Below, piece by piece: positions 21,962 through 32,089 of a stretch of DNA of 64,000 nucleotides (the first letter of the stretch is position 1; the number at the start of each line of letters is the position of its first letter). Both the position numbers and the translations under genes were made by a program. Under the pieces are notes generated by a model. It was given only the letters and a program-made list of their open reading frames with translations. It ran no database searches and was not told the DNA's origin. The DNA comes from Stenogyne calaminthoides (lineage: Eukaryota > Streptophyta > Magnoliopsida > Lamiales > Lamiaceae), in contig JBBCBC010000002.1 in the NCBI GenBank assembly GCA_037126765.1, positions 19,189,853 to 19,253,852 on the forward strand, read 5' to 3'.

Positions 21962-23785
21962 TGTCACATCCCGATTTTCGTAGGCCAAATATGCATACAT
22001 TTTATAAGAATTTGCAGCAGAAGTAAATGGTAAAATATAAAACACCCTGAACCTTAAATAAAGAAAATATTTGTCTCAAATAAGATTTAATGCAATAATA
22101 GGGATGCGACTCTCATTTAAATATGTGTACAGAAGACAAAATTTATTTAAGGCTGTGTAAATCATCTAAAATGAGTTGAGCTTCGTAATATAAATTTGAA
22201 GACTTGCATGAACCAAAAGAAAATTTATGAAAATGTTGTGCATGCCAAATAAACCCAAACTTATTTAATAAAAAATATCGTAATTATTTCAACACTAAAC
22301 AAAGAAATGTTGTAGACCCATAATTCAAAATGCTCAAGTGTTAAGACACGAAAGTAAATTTCCTAACAAGAACTAATAATATAAATTAAATTTTTTTTAA
22401 CCATGAAATAATAATTGAACGCTCGAGACATTCACCATCCTTCCATCGCACTCCTTTCTTAATCTGAAAAATGTTAATGAAATTGGAGTGAACAAAACCA
22501 CTAGCTCAGTGAGGTTCCCTTCGTCACAGTTAAACATAACACGTAAATAAAATCATCAACTCACATTACATGCATACCATATACTTGTTCCATGGCTATA
22601 CCATGGATGCGCTGGTTATACCAACGATGCACTGGCTATACCAGAGATGCACTGACTAAACCAGAGACGCATGCTTTCCCACGAATAAACATGCGTCAAT
22701 GAGTGATTTGAAAAGTCACAACATGCGTTAACGAAAATCATATTGTACAATGCAACAAGTAACAATATTAAATCCACATGAACATCTAAAAGTGACAAAG
22801 CATACCAATCAATTATGAAAAGAGAAACCCCACCTCAAATTAATGTCGATGTCATGAATGATGGGACTGATGCAATGGAGTATCTTTATTCTTCATGCCT
22901 AAAAATATTTAAATAATGCATCTTAGAGTTTATTAATAGATTAATAAATATCTAAAAAAATTATTGATAGATTAACAAAAATAAAAGCCCGATAACGATA
23001 TTTTAAAAATAAATGTCATTTGAAAGTAATTTAAGAACATAACCATAAAATTAAAAATTGGTTGTGTTTCAATTTGTGCTTATAAGCTTTGAAAAAAAAA
23101 TCAACAAATAAATGTTTAAGGGCTAATATTAAAAATATTAAGAAAAGCATTTGCCAAGAAAATAAATTTGGGCAGCCAGTGCCCGGCCACTAAATTAAGA
23201 ACTTGTTTGTGAGAAACTTATTTTGACCGAATTATACACTAAGAAGTAATACATGTAAAAACTTAACCTAATGATTTCATAAAGTAACAATATATATAGG
23301 CTCGTTAAATCATAAAAAAATTGATGAACTTTATAAAATTGAAGACTGAAATTTTAACAAATAATAAAAAGAAAATATTTACCACTTTTACAAACGTTGA
23401 GAATATATGTAGCAAACTTCTCGTCCAGAACAAAATTTCGAGTTCAAGATAAAAAACGTTTTCTTCTATTTGATTCGTGAAAAGATCGAGTATTTAAAAG
23501 GTTGAGGAAAATAGATCTTTAGCTGAGAAAATATTGGGAGCATATTTAAAAAAAATATGACTGTAATCCTTATCTTTGAATTTTAAAAACATTAGACTTG
23601 AGATTCTTGAGGGCAAAAATTTATGTGAAGATATTTATATATATCTGCACTTATATATTTGAAAATAAATATCCACAAACTTTTGAGAGATATGAAAAAT
23701 CTATAATATTTAAAATAGACACTAAATATATCACATGTTAAAATAAAATAAAATATCACTTGCTTGAGATTTTCGGGGTGTTACG
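21962..23785 (-). repeat. 3' LTR (minus orientation) of coding-free element
   Basis: It is about 1.82 kb long, starting TGTCACATCCCG and ending GGGTGTTACG (a final A to G change compared with its partner). At 22,603-22,672 it contains about four short repeats of the type GATGCACTGGCTATACCAG. Next to it, at about 23,785-23,800, the minus strand reads TTTTAAGGGGGCAGGAC, a polypurine tract. Confidence 0.85.
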
Positions 23786-24308
23786 TCCTGCCCCCTTAAA
23801 ATATTTTCGTCCTCGAAAATTAATTATAATTAATAAAATATGCATGTATGTGTAAAATTTGTAAATAATCATGTAGTATATATATTTGATGCCATGAAAA
23901 TCGCTTTGAACTTGAAACTTGAACTATAGCTATGATGCATGTACCATATATCATGTTATCATCTTTTTCAGATCTCATGCAACTTGAAACTTGAATTATA
24001 GCATGTTATGAATGTATTATATATCATGTGATCATCTTTTCCATGATCAATGCAAAATGCCATATGTGATTTCATGTCATACCTTATAGGAGTTGTAGCG
24101 ATGGGAGGTGGTGGATGCCGTAATATATGCTTAATAATGCATGATTTAAATTCTCTTACCAAAATATTTTTCTTGACTAAAAGGAAGATTCTATATATAT
24201 ATATATATATATATAATAATATATGATTTAAATTCTTTTGCAAAAATATTTTTCTCAACACAAAAAGTAAGAATTTTTATTTTAACAAGTCTACAAGAAT
24301 GTAGACCT

Positions 24309-24320
24309 GCTCTGATACCA
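24309..24320 (-). promoter_or_regulatory. Primer-binding site of coding-free LTR element
   Basis: The minus strand reads TGGTATCAGAGC, complementary to the 3' end of plant initiator Met tRNA. It lies three bases inside the LTR edge at 24,324. Confidence 0.9.
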
Positions 24321-26031
24321 CTCTGTCATATCCCGATTTTCGTAGGTCAAATATGCATAAATTTTATAAGAATTTGCAACGGAAGTAAATGGTAAAATAT
24401 AAAACACTCTGAACCTTATAGTGAAATAAAGAAAATATTTGTCTCAAGTAAGATTTAATGCAATAATAAAGATGCGACTCTCATTTAAATATGTGTATGG
24501 AAGACAAAATTTATTTAAGGCCGTGTAGATCATCTAAAATGAGTTGAGCTTCATAATATAAATTTGAAGACTTGCAACCAAAAGAAAATTTATGAATATG
24601 TTGTGCATGCCAAATAAACCCAAACTTATTTAATAAAAAATATCGTAATTATTTCAACACTAAACAAAGAAATGTTGTAGACCCATAATTCAAAATGCTC
24701 AAGTGTTAAGACACGAAAGTAAATTTCCTAACATGAACTAATAATATAAATTAAATTTTTTTTAACCATGAAATAATAATTGAACGTAAATAAAATCATC
24801 AACTCAGATTATATGCATACCATATACTTGTTCCATGGTTATACCATGGATGCGCTGGCTATACCAATGGGCAATGATGCGATGGCTATACCAGAGATGC
24901 ACTAGCTAAACCAGAGATGCGAGGTTTCCCACGAATAAACATGCATCAACGAGTGATTTGAAAAGTCACAACATGTGTTAATGAAAATCATATTGTACAA
25001 TGCAACAAGTAACAATATTAAATCCACATGAACTTCTAAGAGTGACAAAGCATACCAATCAATTATGAAAAGAGAAACCCCACCTCAAATTAATGTCGAT
25101 GTCATGAATGATGGGACTGATGCAATGGAGTATCTTTATTCTTTCATGCCTAAAAATATTTAAATAATGCATATTAGAGTTTATTAATAGATTAATAAAT
25201 ATCTAAAAATTTTATTGATAGATTAACTAAAATAAAAAGTCCGATAACGATATTTTAAAAATAAAAATCATTTGAAAGTAATTTAAGAACATAACCATGA
25301 AATTAAAAATTGGCAGTGTTTCAATTTGTGCTTATAAGCTTTGAAAAAAATATCAGCAAATAAATGTTTAAGGGCTAATATTAAAAATATTAAGAAAAGC
25401 ATTTGCCAAGAAAATAAATTTGGGCAGCCAGCGCCCATTAAATTAAGAACTTGTTTGTGAGAAAATTATTTTGACCGAATTATACACTAAGAAGTAATAC
25501 ATGTAAAAACTTAGCCTAATGATTTCATAAAGTAACAATATATATAGGCTCGTTAAATCATAAAAAAAATTGATGAACTTTATAAAATTGAAGACTGAAA
25601 TTTTAACAAATAATAAAAAGAAAATATTTACCGCTTCTACAAATGTTGAGAATATATGTAGCAAACTTCTCGTCCAGAACAAAATTTTGAGTTCAAGATA
25701 AAAAAAAAATGTTTTCTTCTATTTGATTCGTGAAAAGATCGAGTATTTAAAAGGTTGAGGAAAATAGATCTTTAGGGGGTGTATTGTTTGTGGAGTTTGT
25801 AGGATTTTTTTAGACTTTCAAAATTTGGGGTATTCAATTCGGATTTTCAAAAGTCTTTAAAAATCTCGAGGTATTCAATACGGATTTTAAAAAGTCTTAA
25901 AAAATATTTAGGTATTCAACAGTTTATAGATTTTAATACTCTATGAATTTTCTTTGACTCTCTTCCAAAAATATAAATAGATTTCACTCTCCAAAATCTC
26001 TTCTAACAACAGAGATTTCTAAGTATTCTAT

Positions 26032-26124
26032 AGGAATCCAAGTGGCTTTGGCTTTGTCGTATTCTCTGATCCAAACGTCCTTGATAGGGATCTTCAGGAT
26101 AGGCATGTTATAGATGGCCGCTCG
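26032..26124 (+). pseudogene. Captured fragment of an RRM (hnRNP-like) gene inside Harbinger element
   Basis: Translation from 26,032 gives RNPSGFGFVVFSDPNVLDR, then DLQDRHVIDGRS. This matches the RNP-1 motif and the following helix of plant hnRNP/Musashi-like RNA-binding proteins (typically GFGFVVFADP...DKHVIDGR). Translation ends at a good splice donor, TCG|GTAAGA (26,125), followed by T-rich intron-like sequence. The fragment is therefore an exon end plus part of the intron, picked up as DNA. No full RRM domain is present, and it would not work alone. Confidence 0.6.
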
Positions 26125-26738
26125 GTAAGATATATACGATTAATTTGAAACTCATTCGTTTTTTTTTTTCTTTTCCTGAATTAATTGTGTAGGTGCTTTG
26201 TTTTTTTTGTGTATTCGGTTTTGCACATCGCTATGTGTCAATTGCTTGCCTGCTCTGTGTATTCTTGTTGTTGGACTTGGTGCTAATTGGGGCTTATGTT
26301 ATTGCAAAATATTTTGGTTTAATATTGATAGGTTTATGATTTGAGCTACTTTCATCATATTTGTATGCTTTTGCGATGATTGATGTTTTTTGTGTCTGGC
26401 TGGTTTTTGTTTCATAGCTCCTAATATGAACATCTAATTTGAGGGAGTTTATAGGGGTTTTAATTAGTGCCTAGTTGGTTCGAAAATCTGCTTTTGACAT
26501 GTGGTTTTTTAAAATATCTTGTATCATTGTGAATAGGATATTTTATCTTTGTTGGTGACTTATTTGAAATTAATGAATTCCATATTTTTATTATTATTTG
26601 AGTCATATGTTGTTTTAAGTTGTATGCATTTGAATATATGAATCCTTGAATTTGTGCTTGAACCGATATATTTGTTTAATTCATAGTGTATGGTTTAATT
26701 AATCTTATTTACTATGTTCCCTTTTTTTTATATGCAAC

Positions 26739-27926
26739 ATGGAAAATCGTGAAATATTGGAAGAAGAAATAATAGAAGAAGAAATGGAAGAAGAAATAAA
26801 TGAAGATTTGGAGATGGAACTTTACGAAAATGTTAGGCTCTTGATGTTGGCAATTAAGGCAGTGATAGTTTTATTAGGAAAGATTACTATGATGTCTTGG
26901 CATATTGAACCTTCTTTGAAGTGACAACCAATTACTAGAATTGGATATCATTTTGTACGTAATATGATCGAAGGAGATCCACAAAGTTTTCGACAGTTGT
27001 ATAGGATGTATCCGGATGTGTTTCTAAAGTTATGCACTATCATTAGAGAGAAAACTCACCTAGAAGATACAAGATAAATATGTTGAAGAAATGGTGGCAA
27101 CATTCTTGATCATTGTAGGACACAACGATCGATATGGTAATGTTCGCCAAAGGTTTGGTCGTTCGCATTTTGCTACTAGTCGAAACTTCAACAAAATCTT
27201 AAAGGCATTGAACACTATAGCACCAAAAATGATGGTAAAGCCATCAATAGGGATGCCCGCTAAAATTCAGGAAAGTACAAGGTTTAACCCTGTCTTTAAG
27301 GTATGAATCCTCTTGGTAATATTATATATATATATATAACCTATATCAAATGTTGTAGGTTTCTTTTATCAAATGCTCACTTTATTTTAGGATTGTATCG
27401 GAGTTATAGATGGAACTCATATCCCGGCAACGGTAACAGGCCAAGAAGTAAGCAGTTATCGTAACTGTCATGTTATTCAATCGAAAATGTTTTGGCAGCT
27501 TGCAACTCATATCCCAGAAATGCAAGTGAGTTATTCAATCTTCGTCATGCATCATTAAGAAATGTGATTGAGAGAATTTTTTGTATTTTCAAATCGTGAT
27601 TCACAATTTTCAAAACCGCACCTCCGTTCCCATTTCAAACACAAGCAGAGTTAATATTGGCTTGTGCTGGATTACACAACTTTCTTCGGAAAGAATGCCG
27701 CTCTAATGAATTTCCAGTCGAATATGAAGAAGATCACGATTCACCACATCTCGACATGGAAGGGAAAAATTTGGAATTGCTTTCTCAAAGCCAACTACAA
27801 CAAAGAATGGAAGTTAATGCATTGAGAACGAGTATTGCTAATGCTATGTGGGAAATGAGGCCGATGTATAACGGGGATGGAAATGAAGATGATGGGAATG
27901 AAGATGAGAATAATAATGATGAATAA
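26739..27926 (+). pseudogene. PIF/Harbinger transposase, frameshifted and internally deleted
   Basis: An acidic N-terminus (MENREILEEEIIEEEMEEE) leads to a Leu-rich stretch. After frame changes come PITRIGYHFVRNMIEGD, QLYRMYPDVFLKLC, then VATFLIIVGHN and RFGRSHFATSRNF. A GT-AG intron (about 27,301-27,390) precedes DCIGVIDGTHIPA, the first catalytic Asp region. The block holding the second Asp is missing after 27,525. NLRHASLRNVIERIF (the Glu region), PFPFQTQAELILACAGLHNFLR and an acidic C-terminus then follow. At least one stop (27,073 region) and several frameshifts are present. The intact enzyme inserts at TTA/TAA sites; this one is dead. Confidence 0.9.
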
Positions 27927-28136
27927 TAATGTTTTTTTTTGGAACTAATGTATTTTTGGTATTTTTTCTAAACAATTTGGATAAATTTTTTTATATACAA
28001 GTGTGTTACATATACATTTGCATCAATAGTTCCAGCGCCGAAGTCTATAGAAATCCATGTAAATCAATAAAAAAAAGTGCATTCCACAATCCTGTCAAGT
28101 CTATGAAAATCCATGTAAACACTACTACACATTTAA

Positions 28137-28375
28137 GCTTGGAGAGCCCCACTTGGACAACCCTTATTTCAAACAGCTCTCCAAGCTTAAGCTTGGAGAG
28201 CGGTTTTATTTAAATAAAAAAATAAAAAAAATTAGACAGCGGTTTGTAACCGCTGTCCAAGAGAATCACTTAAACAGCTGTTCAAAACCGCTTTGCAAGT
28301 TCACTTAGACAGCGGTTCATAACCGTTGTCCAAGCTAAAGTTTGGAGAGCGGTTATGAACCGCTCTCCAAGTGAA
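28137..28375. repeat. Subterminal hairpin repeats of small CACTA, left cluster
   Basis: Units CTTGGAGAGC and TTAGACAGCGGTT alternate with their inverse complements (GCTCTCCAAG, AACCGCTGTCCAAG), spaced so that several form hairpins. A matching cluster lies at 29,444-29,608. Such motifs are the expected binding sites for the transposase partner protein (family knowledge). Confidence 0.85.
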
Positions 28376-28556
28376 AATCAGAATACATATATATTCAGCG
28401 AGTTCACTCAAGAACCCCCATTTCCACATCGAAGCAATTGACGATTTTTCCCCTCCTCCTGCCTCTGTCGCCGCCGTCCCTTGCCGCCGCCGCCAACCTC
28501 CTCCCCTGCCGCCATCGCCTTCCTCTGCCTCTACAAGGTACATAATGCTTAATCTT

Positions 28557-29177
28557 ATGGATCCAGCTGCGAATGGGTTGGCTTCAAATCGACCTGATCT
28601 CACTTCGTACATGGAAGCGTAAGTTCATTTTTAATATTATAATATAATGATTTGTTTTACTTATTAAAATTATGCATATTTAATCTAACTTTATTTTTTA
28701 ATTCTAATAATAATAGTGTGATGACGATGTATCGGAGTCGCCTTCCTAATCAAGGCTCAAGAGCTAATTTCAATAAAGTGAGCTGGAATAATGTTAAGGT
28801 AAATTTAATTTGTTAAGTTATCAAATTAATATAAAATAATTATAATTGTAATACGTGATTATATTGCTAATCAACAGGTACCGAGGCAATGAGATAGTGA
28901 TCACTATGGACATTTTGTGTGCTGTTATATTGAAGATATAATACGCGCTTCTCAAACGGCGGTTCCTATCAACGTAAGTCAATTTATCGATTTATTTAAA
29001 TTATTATTAATTGAATAAAAATTCATACTATATATCTAACTATATTGATTAATTGATCGTTGTTTGCAGTTTGTCTATGATCGTCCGGTCAAGTCTTACT
29101 CCAAACAAAGAATGAACAAATGGAAAATGGATTGGACAGGGTACCTTTACAATCGATTCTTGTATAATTATAGATAG
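28557..29177 (+). pseudogene. Four-exon remnant with C48 (Ulp1-like) peptidase C-terminus
   Basis: Exons 28,557-28,618, 28,717-28,798, 28,878-28,973 and 29,070-29,177 join in frame with GT/AG borders. Exon 1 starts MDPAANGLASNRPDL; an earlier in-frame Met at 28,544 is possible. Exon 3 begins VPRQ, has a TGA at 28,890-28,892, then DSDHYGHFVCCYIEDII. This lines up with the C-terminal catalytic block of plant transposon-borne C48 peptidases (Q....ECGYYVMRYMRDII), where the invariant Cys is replaced here by Tyr. Exon 4 ends with a Lys-rich helix and YNYR before TAG. The His/Asp half of the protease is absent. CACTA elements often carry such Ulp1-like genes; this one should be inactive. Confidence 0.45.
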
Positions 29178-30014
29178 AGTGGGATAATTTTTGGTAGCAT
29201 ATTACTTATATATATATTTGTATTGATATACTTCATGCATGTTTTAATTTGTTGTATTGGATGGATATTTATTTCATGATGTGTATGCGTTTATTAATTT
29301 ATTTGATGTTTTGATATTGGACGTATATATATTATCGTGTGGTATAAAATTTGGTTTTTAGTTTTGGTTTTGGTTTTGGTTTTATATAAACAGGATTTTA
29401 AAAATATAAATTAAAAGTAAAATATATATATATATCTATATTGGACAGCGTTTTTAACCACTGTCCAAGTGTATATATATATATATAAAATTTAAAAAAA
29501 GGGTTACAACCGCTGTCCAAGTGGATATTCTTGGACAGCGGTTTTTTATCAGCTGTTACTTGGAGAGCTGTTATAACCGCTCTCCAAGGTCATTTTTAAC
29601 AGTTTTCCAAGCCCAAATCTGTATTAGTGAAATCAATAAAAAAAGTCAGTCAAACTCTGCATGGAGTCTATGAATTTTCTAAATTCGCAGACTTTTTAAA
29701 GTTCAAAAAAATCCAATAGAATCTCAATTGAATACACCCCTCTTAGTTGAGAAAATATTGGGAGCAGATTTAAAAAAATATGACTGTAATCCTTATCTTT
29801 GAATTTTAAAAACATTAGACGTGAGGTTCTTGAGGGCAAAGATTTATGTGAAGATATTTATATATATATATATATGCACTTATATATTTGAAAATAAATA
29901 TCCACAAACTTTTGAGAGATATGAAAAATCTATAATTTTTAAAATAGACACTAAATATATCACATGTTAAAATAAAATAAAATATCACTTGCTTGAGATT
30001 TTCGTGGTGTTACA

Positions 30015-30785
30015 TACTTGTTTAAATTAAAAATAGTACTTGTTTAAATGAAAAGTAGAACTCGTTTAAATAGAAAGTATTACTTGCTTTAATGAAAAGT
30101 AGTATTTGTTTAAATAAAAAGTAGTACTTGTTTAAATGAAAAGTATTACTTGTTAAATGCAAAGTATTACTTGTTTAAATAGAAAAGTATTACTTGTTTA
30201 AATATAAAAGTAATACTTGTTTAAATAGAAAAGTATTACTTGTTTAAATATAAAAGTAGTACTTGTTTAAATAGAAAAGTAGTACTTGGTTAAATGAAAA
30301 GTATTACTTGTTTAAATTAAAAGTATTACTTGTTTAAATAGAAAGTATTACTTGTTTAAATGAAAATAAATACTTGTTTAAATAGAAAGTATTACTTGTT
30401 TAAATAGAAAGTATTACTTGTTTAAATAGAAAAGTAGTACTTGTTTAAATGAAAAGTATTACTTGTTAAATGAAAAGTATTACTTGTTTAAATAGAAAAG
30501 TAGTACTTGTTTAAATAGAAAAGTAGTACTTGTTTAAATGAAAAGTAGTACTTGTTTAATGAAAAGTAATACTTGTTTAAATAGAAAAGTATTACTTGTT
30601 AAAATGAAAAGTAGTACTTGTTTAAATAGAAAATAGTACTTGTTTAAATAGAAAAGTAGTACTTGTTTAAATTAAAAGTATTACTTATTTAAATAGAAAA
30701 GTATTACTTGTCAAGTGAAAAGTATTACTTATTTAAATAGAAAAGTAGTACTAGTTTAAATAGAAAAGTAGTACTTGTTTACATT
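30015..30785 (+). repeat. ~22-bp minisatellite, piece 2 (about 35 units)
   Basis: Units of AAAAGTA(T/G)TACTTGTTTAAAT(A/G) repeat head to tail with 1-3 bp length changes and few substitutions. It continues the array cut at 21,961. The inverse orientation occurs at 46,775-47,220 and 61,450-63,440. Confidence 0.95.
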
Positions 30786-30910
30786 TATCATATTAAAATG
30801 TGGTTAAATCATTAAATTAGATAATTGAAATAAAGGATTTAAAAAAAATTAAAAAAACGATTTTTAGGACATATAGAATTAATATCATTAAGTAAATGCA
30901 AGAAAGCTAG

Positions 30911-30963
30911 TGCCCGAACAGATTGATCCTCGCTCAGGCGCCCGTAGGTCCCGTGTTCGGTCC
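30911..30963 (+). other. tRNA-like A/B-box module 1 in CACTA element
   Basis: TGCCCGAACAGATT (30,911-30,924) resembles a tRNA Ser/Leu A box, and GTGTTCGGTCC (30,953-30,963) a B box, at tRNA-like spacing. The surrounding 200 bp are repeated at about 31,140-31,320, where the B-box part is deleted. The related module in the second element (46,352-46,404, minus) has the closer A box TGCCCGAGCGGTTT. Confidence 0.45.
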
Positions 30964-31390
30964 CCCTTTGGAGCGAAAATTATTTGACATTGCTTAACAT
31001 AATTTATTTTTGGTAATTATCTATTAAAAATACAAATAAAAAATATTTTTTAGGACATATAGAATAAATTTTATTAAAAATAAGTAAAAAATACAATTTC
31101 AATATACTATAATTTAATTTAAATTTATAAATAAAAAATATAAATTATTATATTAAAATGTAATTGAATCATTAAATAAGATAATTGAAAAAAAAATTAA
31201 AAAATTTGAAAAAAAGAACGATTTTAAGGACATATAGAATTAATTTCATTAAGTAAAGACAAGAAAGTAAGTGTCCGAGCGGAATTGATCCCCGCTCAAG
31301 CGCCCATGGGAGCGAATAATTGTCTCATTTAATTAGGAGGTTTGGTGACTTATATGTGAGATGCTTGGTGGTTGGGTTCGAGATGGTCCG

Positions 31391-31443
31391 TGGCTCGGTG
31401 GTTCGGTCCCCACCCAGGCGCCCCCTGGGCCCGGGTTCGAACC
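31391..31443 (+). other. tRNA-like A/B-box module 2 in CACTA element
   Basis: TGGCTCGGTGGTT (31,391-31,403) fits the tRNA A-box consensus, and GGTTCGAACC (31,434-31,443) is a near-perfect B box 30 bp downstream. A real tRNA is unlikely because no acceptor-stem pairing is visible. A tRNA-derived SINE-like insertion or an internal Pol III promoter are the alternatives. Confidence 0.5.
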
Positions 31444-31454
31444 ACTGTGAGCCA

Positions 31455-31739
31455 TTTTTTTTTCGTAAATTCACGATTTAGCGATGGATTTAGCGACGGT
31501 TTTAGCGACGGTTTTAGCGACGTATATAATAAAAAAAATTATTAAAATTTAAAAAAAAAAAAAACCTTCACTAAATCCGTCACTAATACCGTCGCTACTT
31601 AGCGATGGTCACCAAAAAAATCCTCGCTACGATTAGCGACCCTCGATTCAACGATGGATTTTTTTCCGTCACTAATGTCGTTAGCGACGATTTTTTCCGT
31701 CTCTAAAATCGTTTGTTAAAACCCGTCTTTTTTGTAGTG
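31455..31739 (-). mobile_element. Right terminus of minisatellite-bearing CACTA (left end outside window)
   Basis: The sequence ends TTTTTTGTAGTG at 31,739, the inverse of CACTACAAAAAAGACGGG. It is preceded by repeated TTTAGCGACGG and its inverse. The same organisation, inverted, makes the left end of the element at 45,972. The element probably includes the arrays at 21.85 and 30.0 kb and so hosts the insertions between them. Confidence 0.75.
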
Positions 31740-32089
31740 TACCGAAACTCTGCCGAATTGTTTCAAGCAAAAGAAAAAAAAAAAAAAAAAAAAAAAAAAG
31801 AGAGGAGAGAGATAGAAGAGAGGAACCCCAGAGTTCATTACCCTCGACGATCATCATCTCCATCCTCCAACAAAGAATCTCTTGCCTTCAAGCTCTATTT
31901 CATACTTCATCTTTGAATTAAAGGTAATAACCTTATGATCCTTTCTTCTATGGTAAAGACTCATGTTTTCTTTCCTTTCCTCACTTTCCTTTCTTCCTTT
32001 GAGAAGGTCATCATCTAAAACTCAAATCGAGGGGCTCAAAACTGTTAGGAAACAAAGGCGTTCAAATCTGCTAACAAAAAAACAGAGAG
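31740..32089. other. Flank of CACTA terminus; A-tract and C/T-rich leader-like DNA
   Basis: A run of about 27 A residues (31,772-31,798) is followed by purine-rich and then C/T-rich sequence, with a donor-like AAG|GTAATAA at about 31,922. It resembles a plant 5' untranslated exon, but no coding exon can be tied to it. Confidence 0.35.

Larger units (their letters stand above)
28120..29629 (+). mobile_element. Small non-autonomous CACTA carrying a gene fragment
   Basis: Termini CACTACTACACATTTAAGC and the inverted CACTAATACAGATTTGGGC are flanked by AAA on both sides (28,117-28,119 and 29,630-29,632). Removing the element restores the Harbinger sequence CATGTAAATCAATAAAAAA. Both subterminal zones carry many copies of CTTGGA(C/G)AGCGGTT in both orientations, often as near-perfect hairpins. 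No transposase is present. The interior holds a four-exon gene remnant. Confidence 0.9.
25775..29742 (+). mobile_element. PIF/Harbinger transposon (carries a nested CACTA)
   Basis: Termini are GGGGGTGTATTG and the inverted GAGGGGTGTATTC, flanked by the 3-bp duplication TTA typical of this superfamily. The element encodes a decayed DDE_Tnp_4-type transposase with GVIDGTHI, carries a captured RRM-like fragment upstream of it, and was invaded by the CACTA at 28,120-29,629. The left subterminal region has three GGTATTCAA repeats. Confidence 0.9.
21962..30014 (-). mobile_element. Coding-free LTR retrotransposon (LARD/TRIM-like), split by a Harbinger element
   Basis: Two LTR copies begin TGTCA(C/T)ATCCCGATTTTCG, at 21,962 and 24,324, and end GTGTTAC(G/A). 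They enclose only about 540 bp. A 5-bp target duplication TACTT flanks the whole (21,957-21,961 and 30,015-30,019). The primer site on the minus strand (24,309-24,320) sets the orientation. No gag or pol remains, so it must have moved with proteins from another element. The right LTR was later split by the insertion at 25,775-29,742. Confidence 0.9.
24324..30014 (-). repeat. 5' LTR (minus orientation), interrupted by nested transposons
   Basis: The two parts (24,324-25,774 and 29,743-30,014) match the left LTR closely. The main difference is a deletion of about 130 bp near 24,785, with ACG at both edges. The insertion point is easy to read: the left LTR has GATCTTTAGCTGAG uninterrupted, while here GATCTTTA and TTAGTTGAG flank the Harbinger element. 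Confidence 0.85.

Noticed and set aside
30015..30785. Regular ~22-bp repeats resembling a CRISPR array
   Set aside because: There are no unique spacers; units are head to tail, and the context is plant nuclear transposons.
31391..31443. Genuine tRNA gene
   Set aside because: A and B boxes are present, but no acceptor or anticodon stem pairing is visible and the pattern recurs in a transposon family.
31713..31916. 67-codon ORF across the A-tract
   Set aside because: It exists only because AAA and AAG codons are open; there is no start context or domain.
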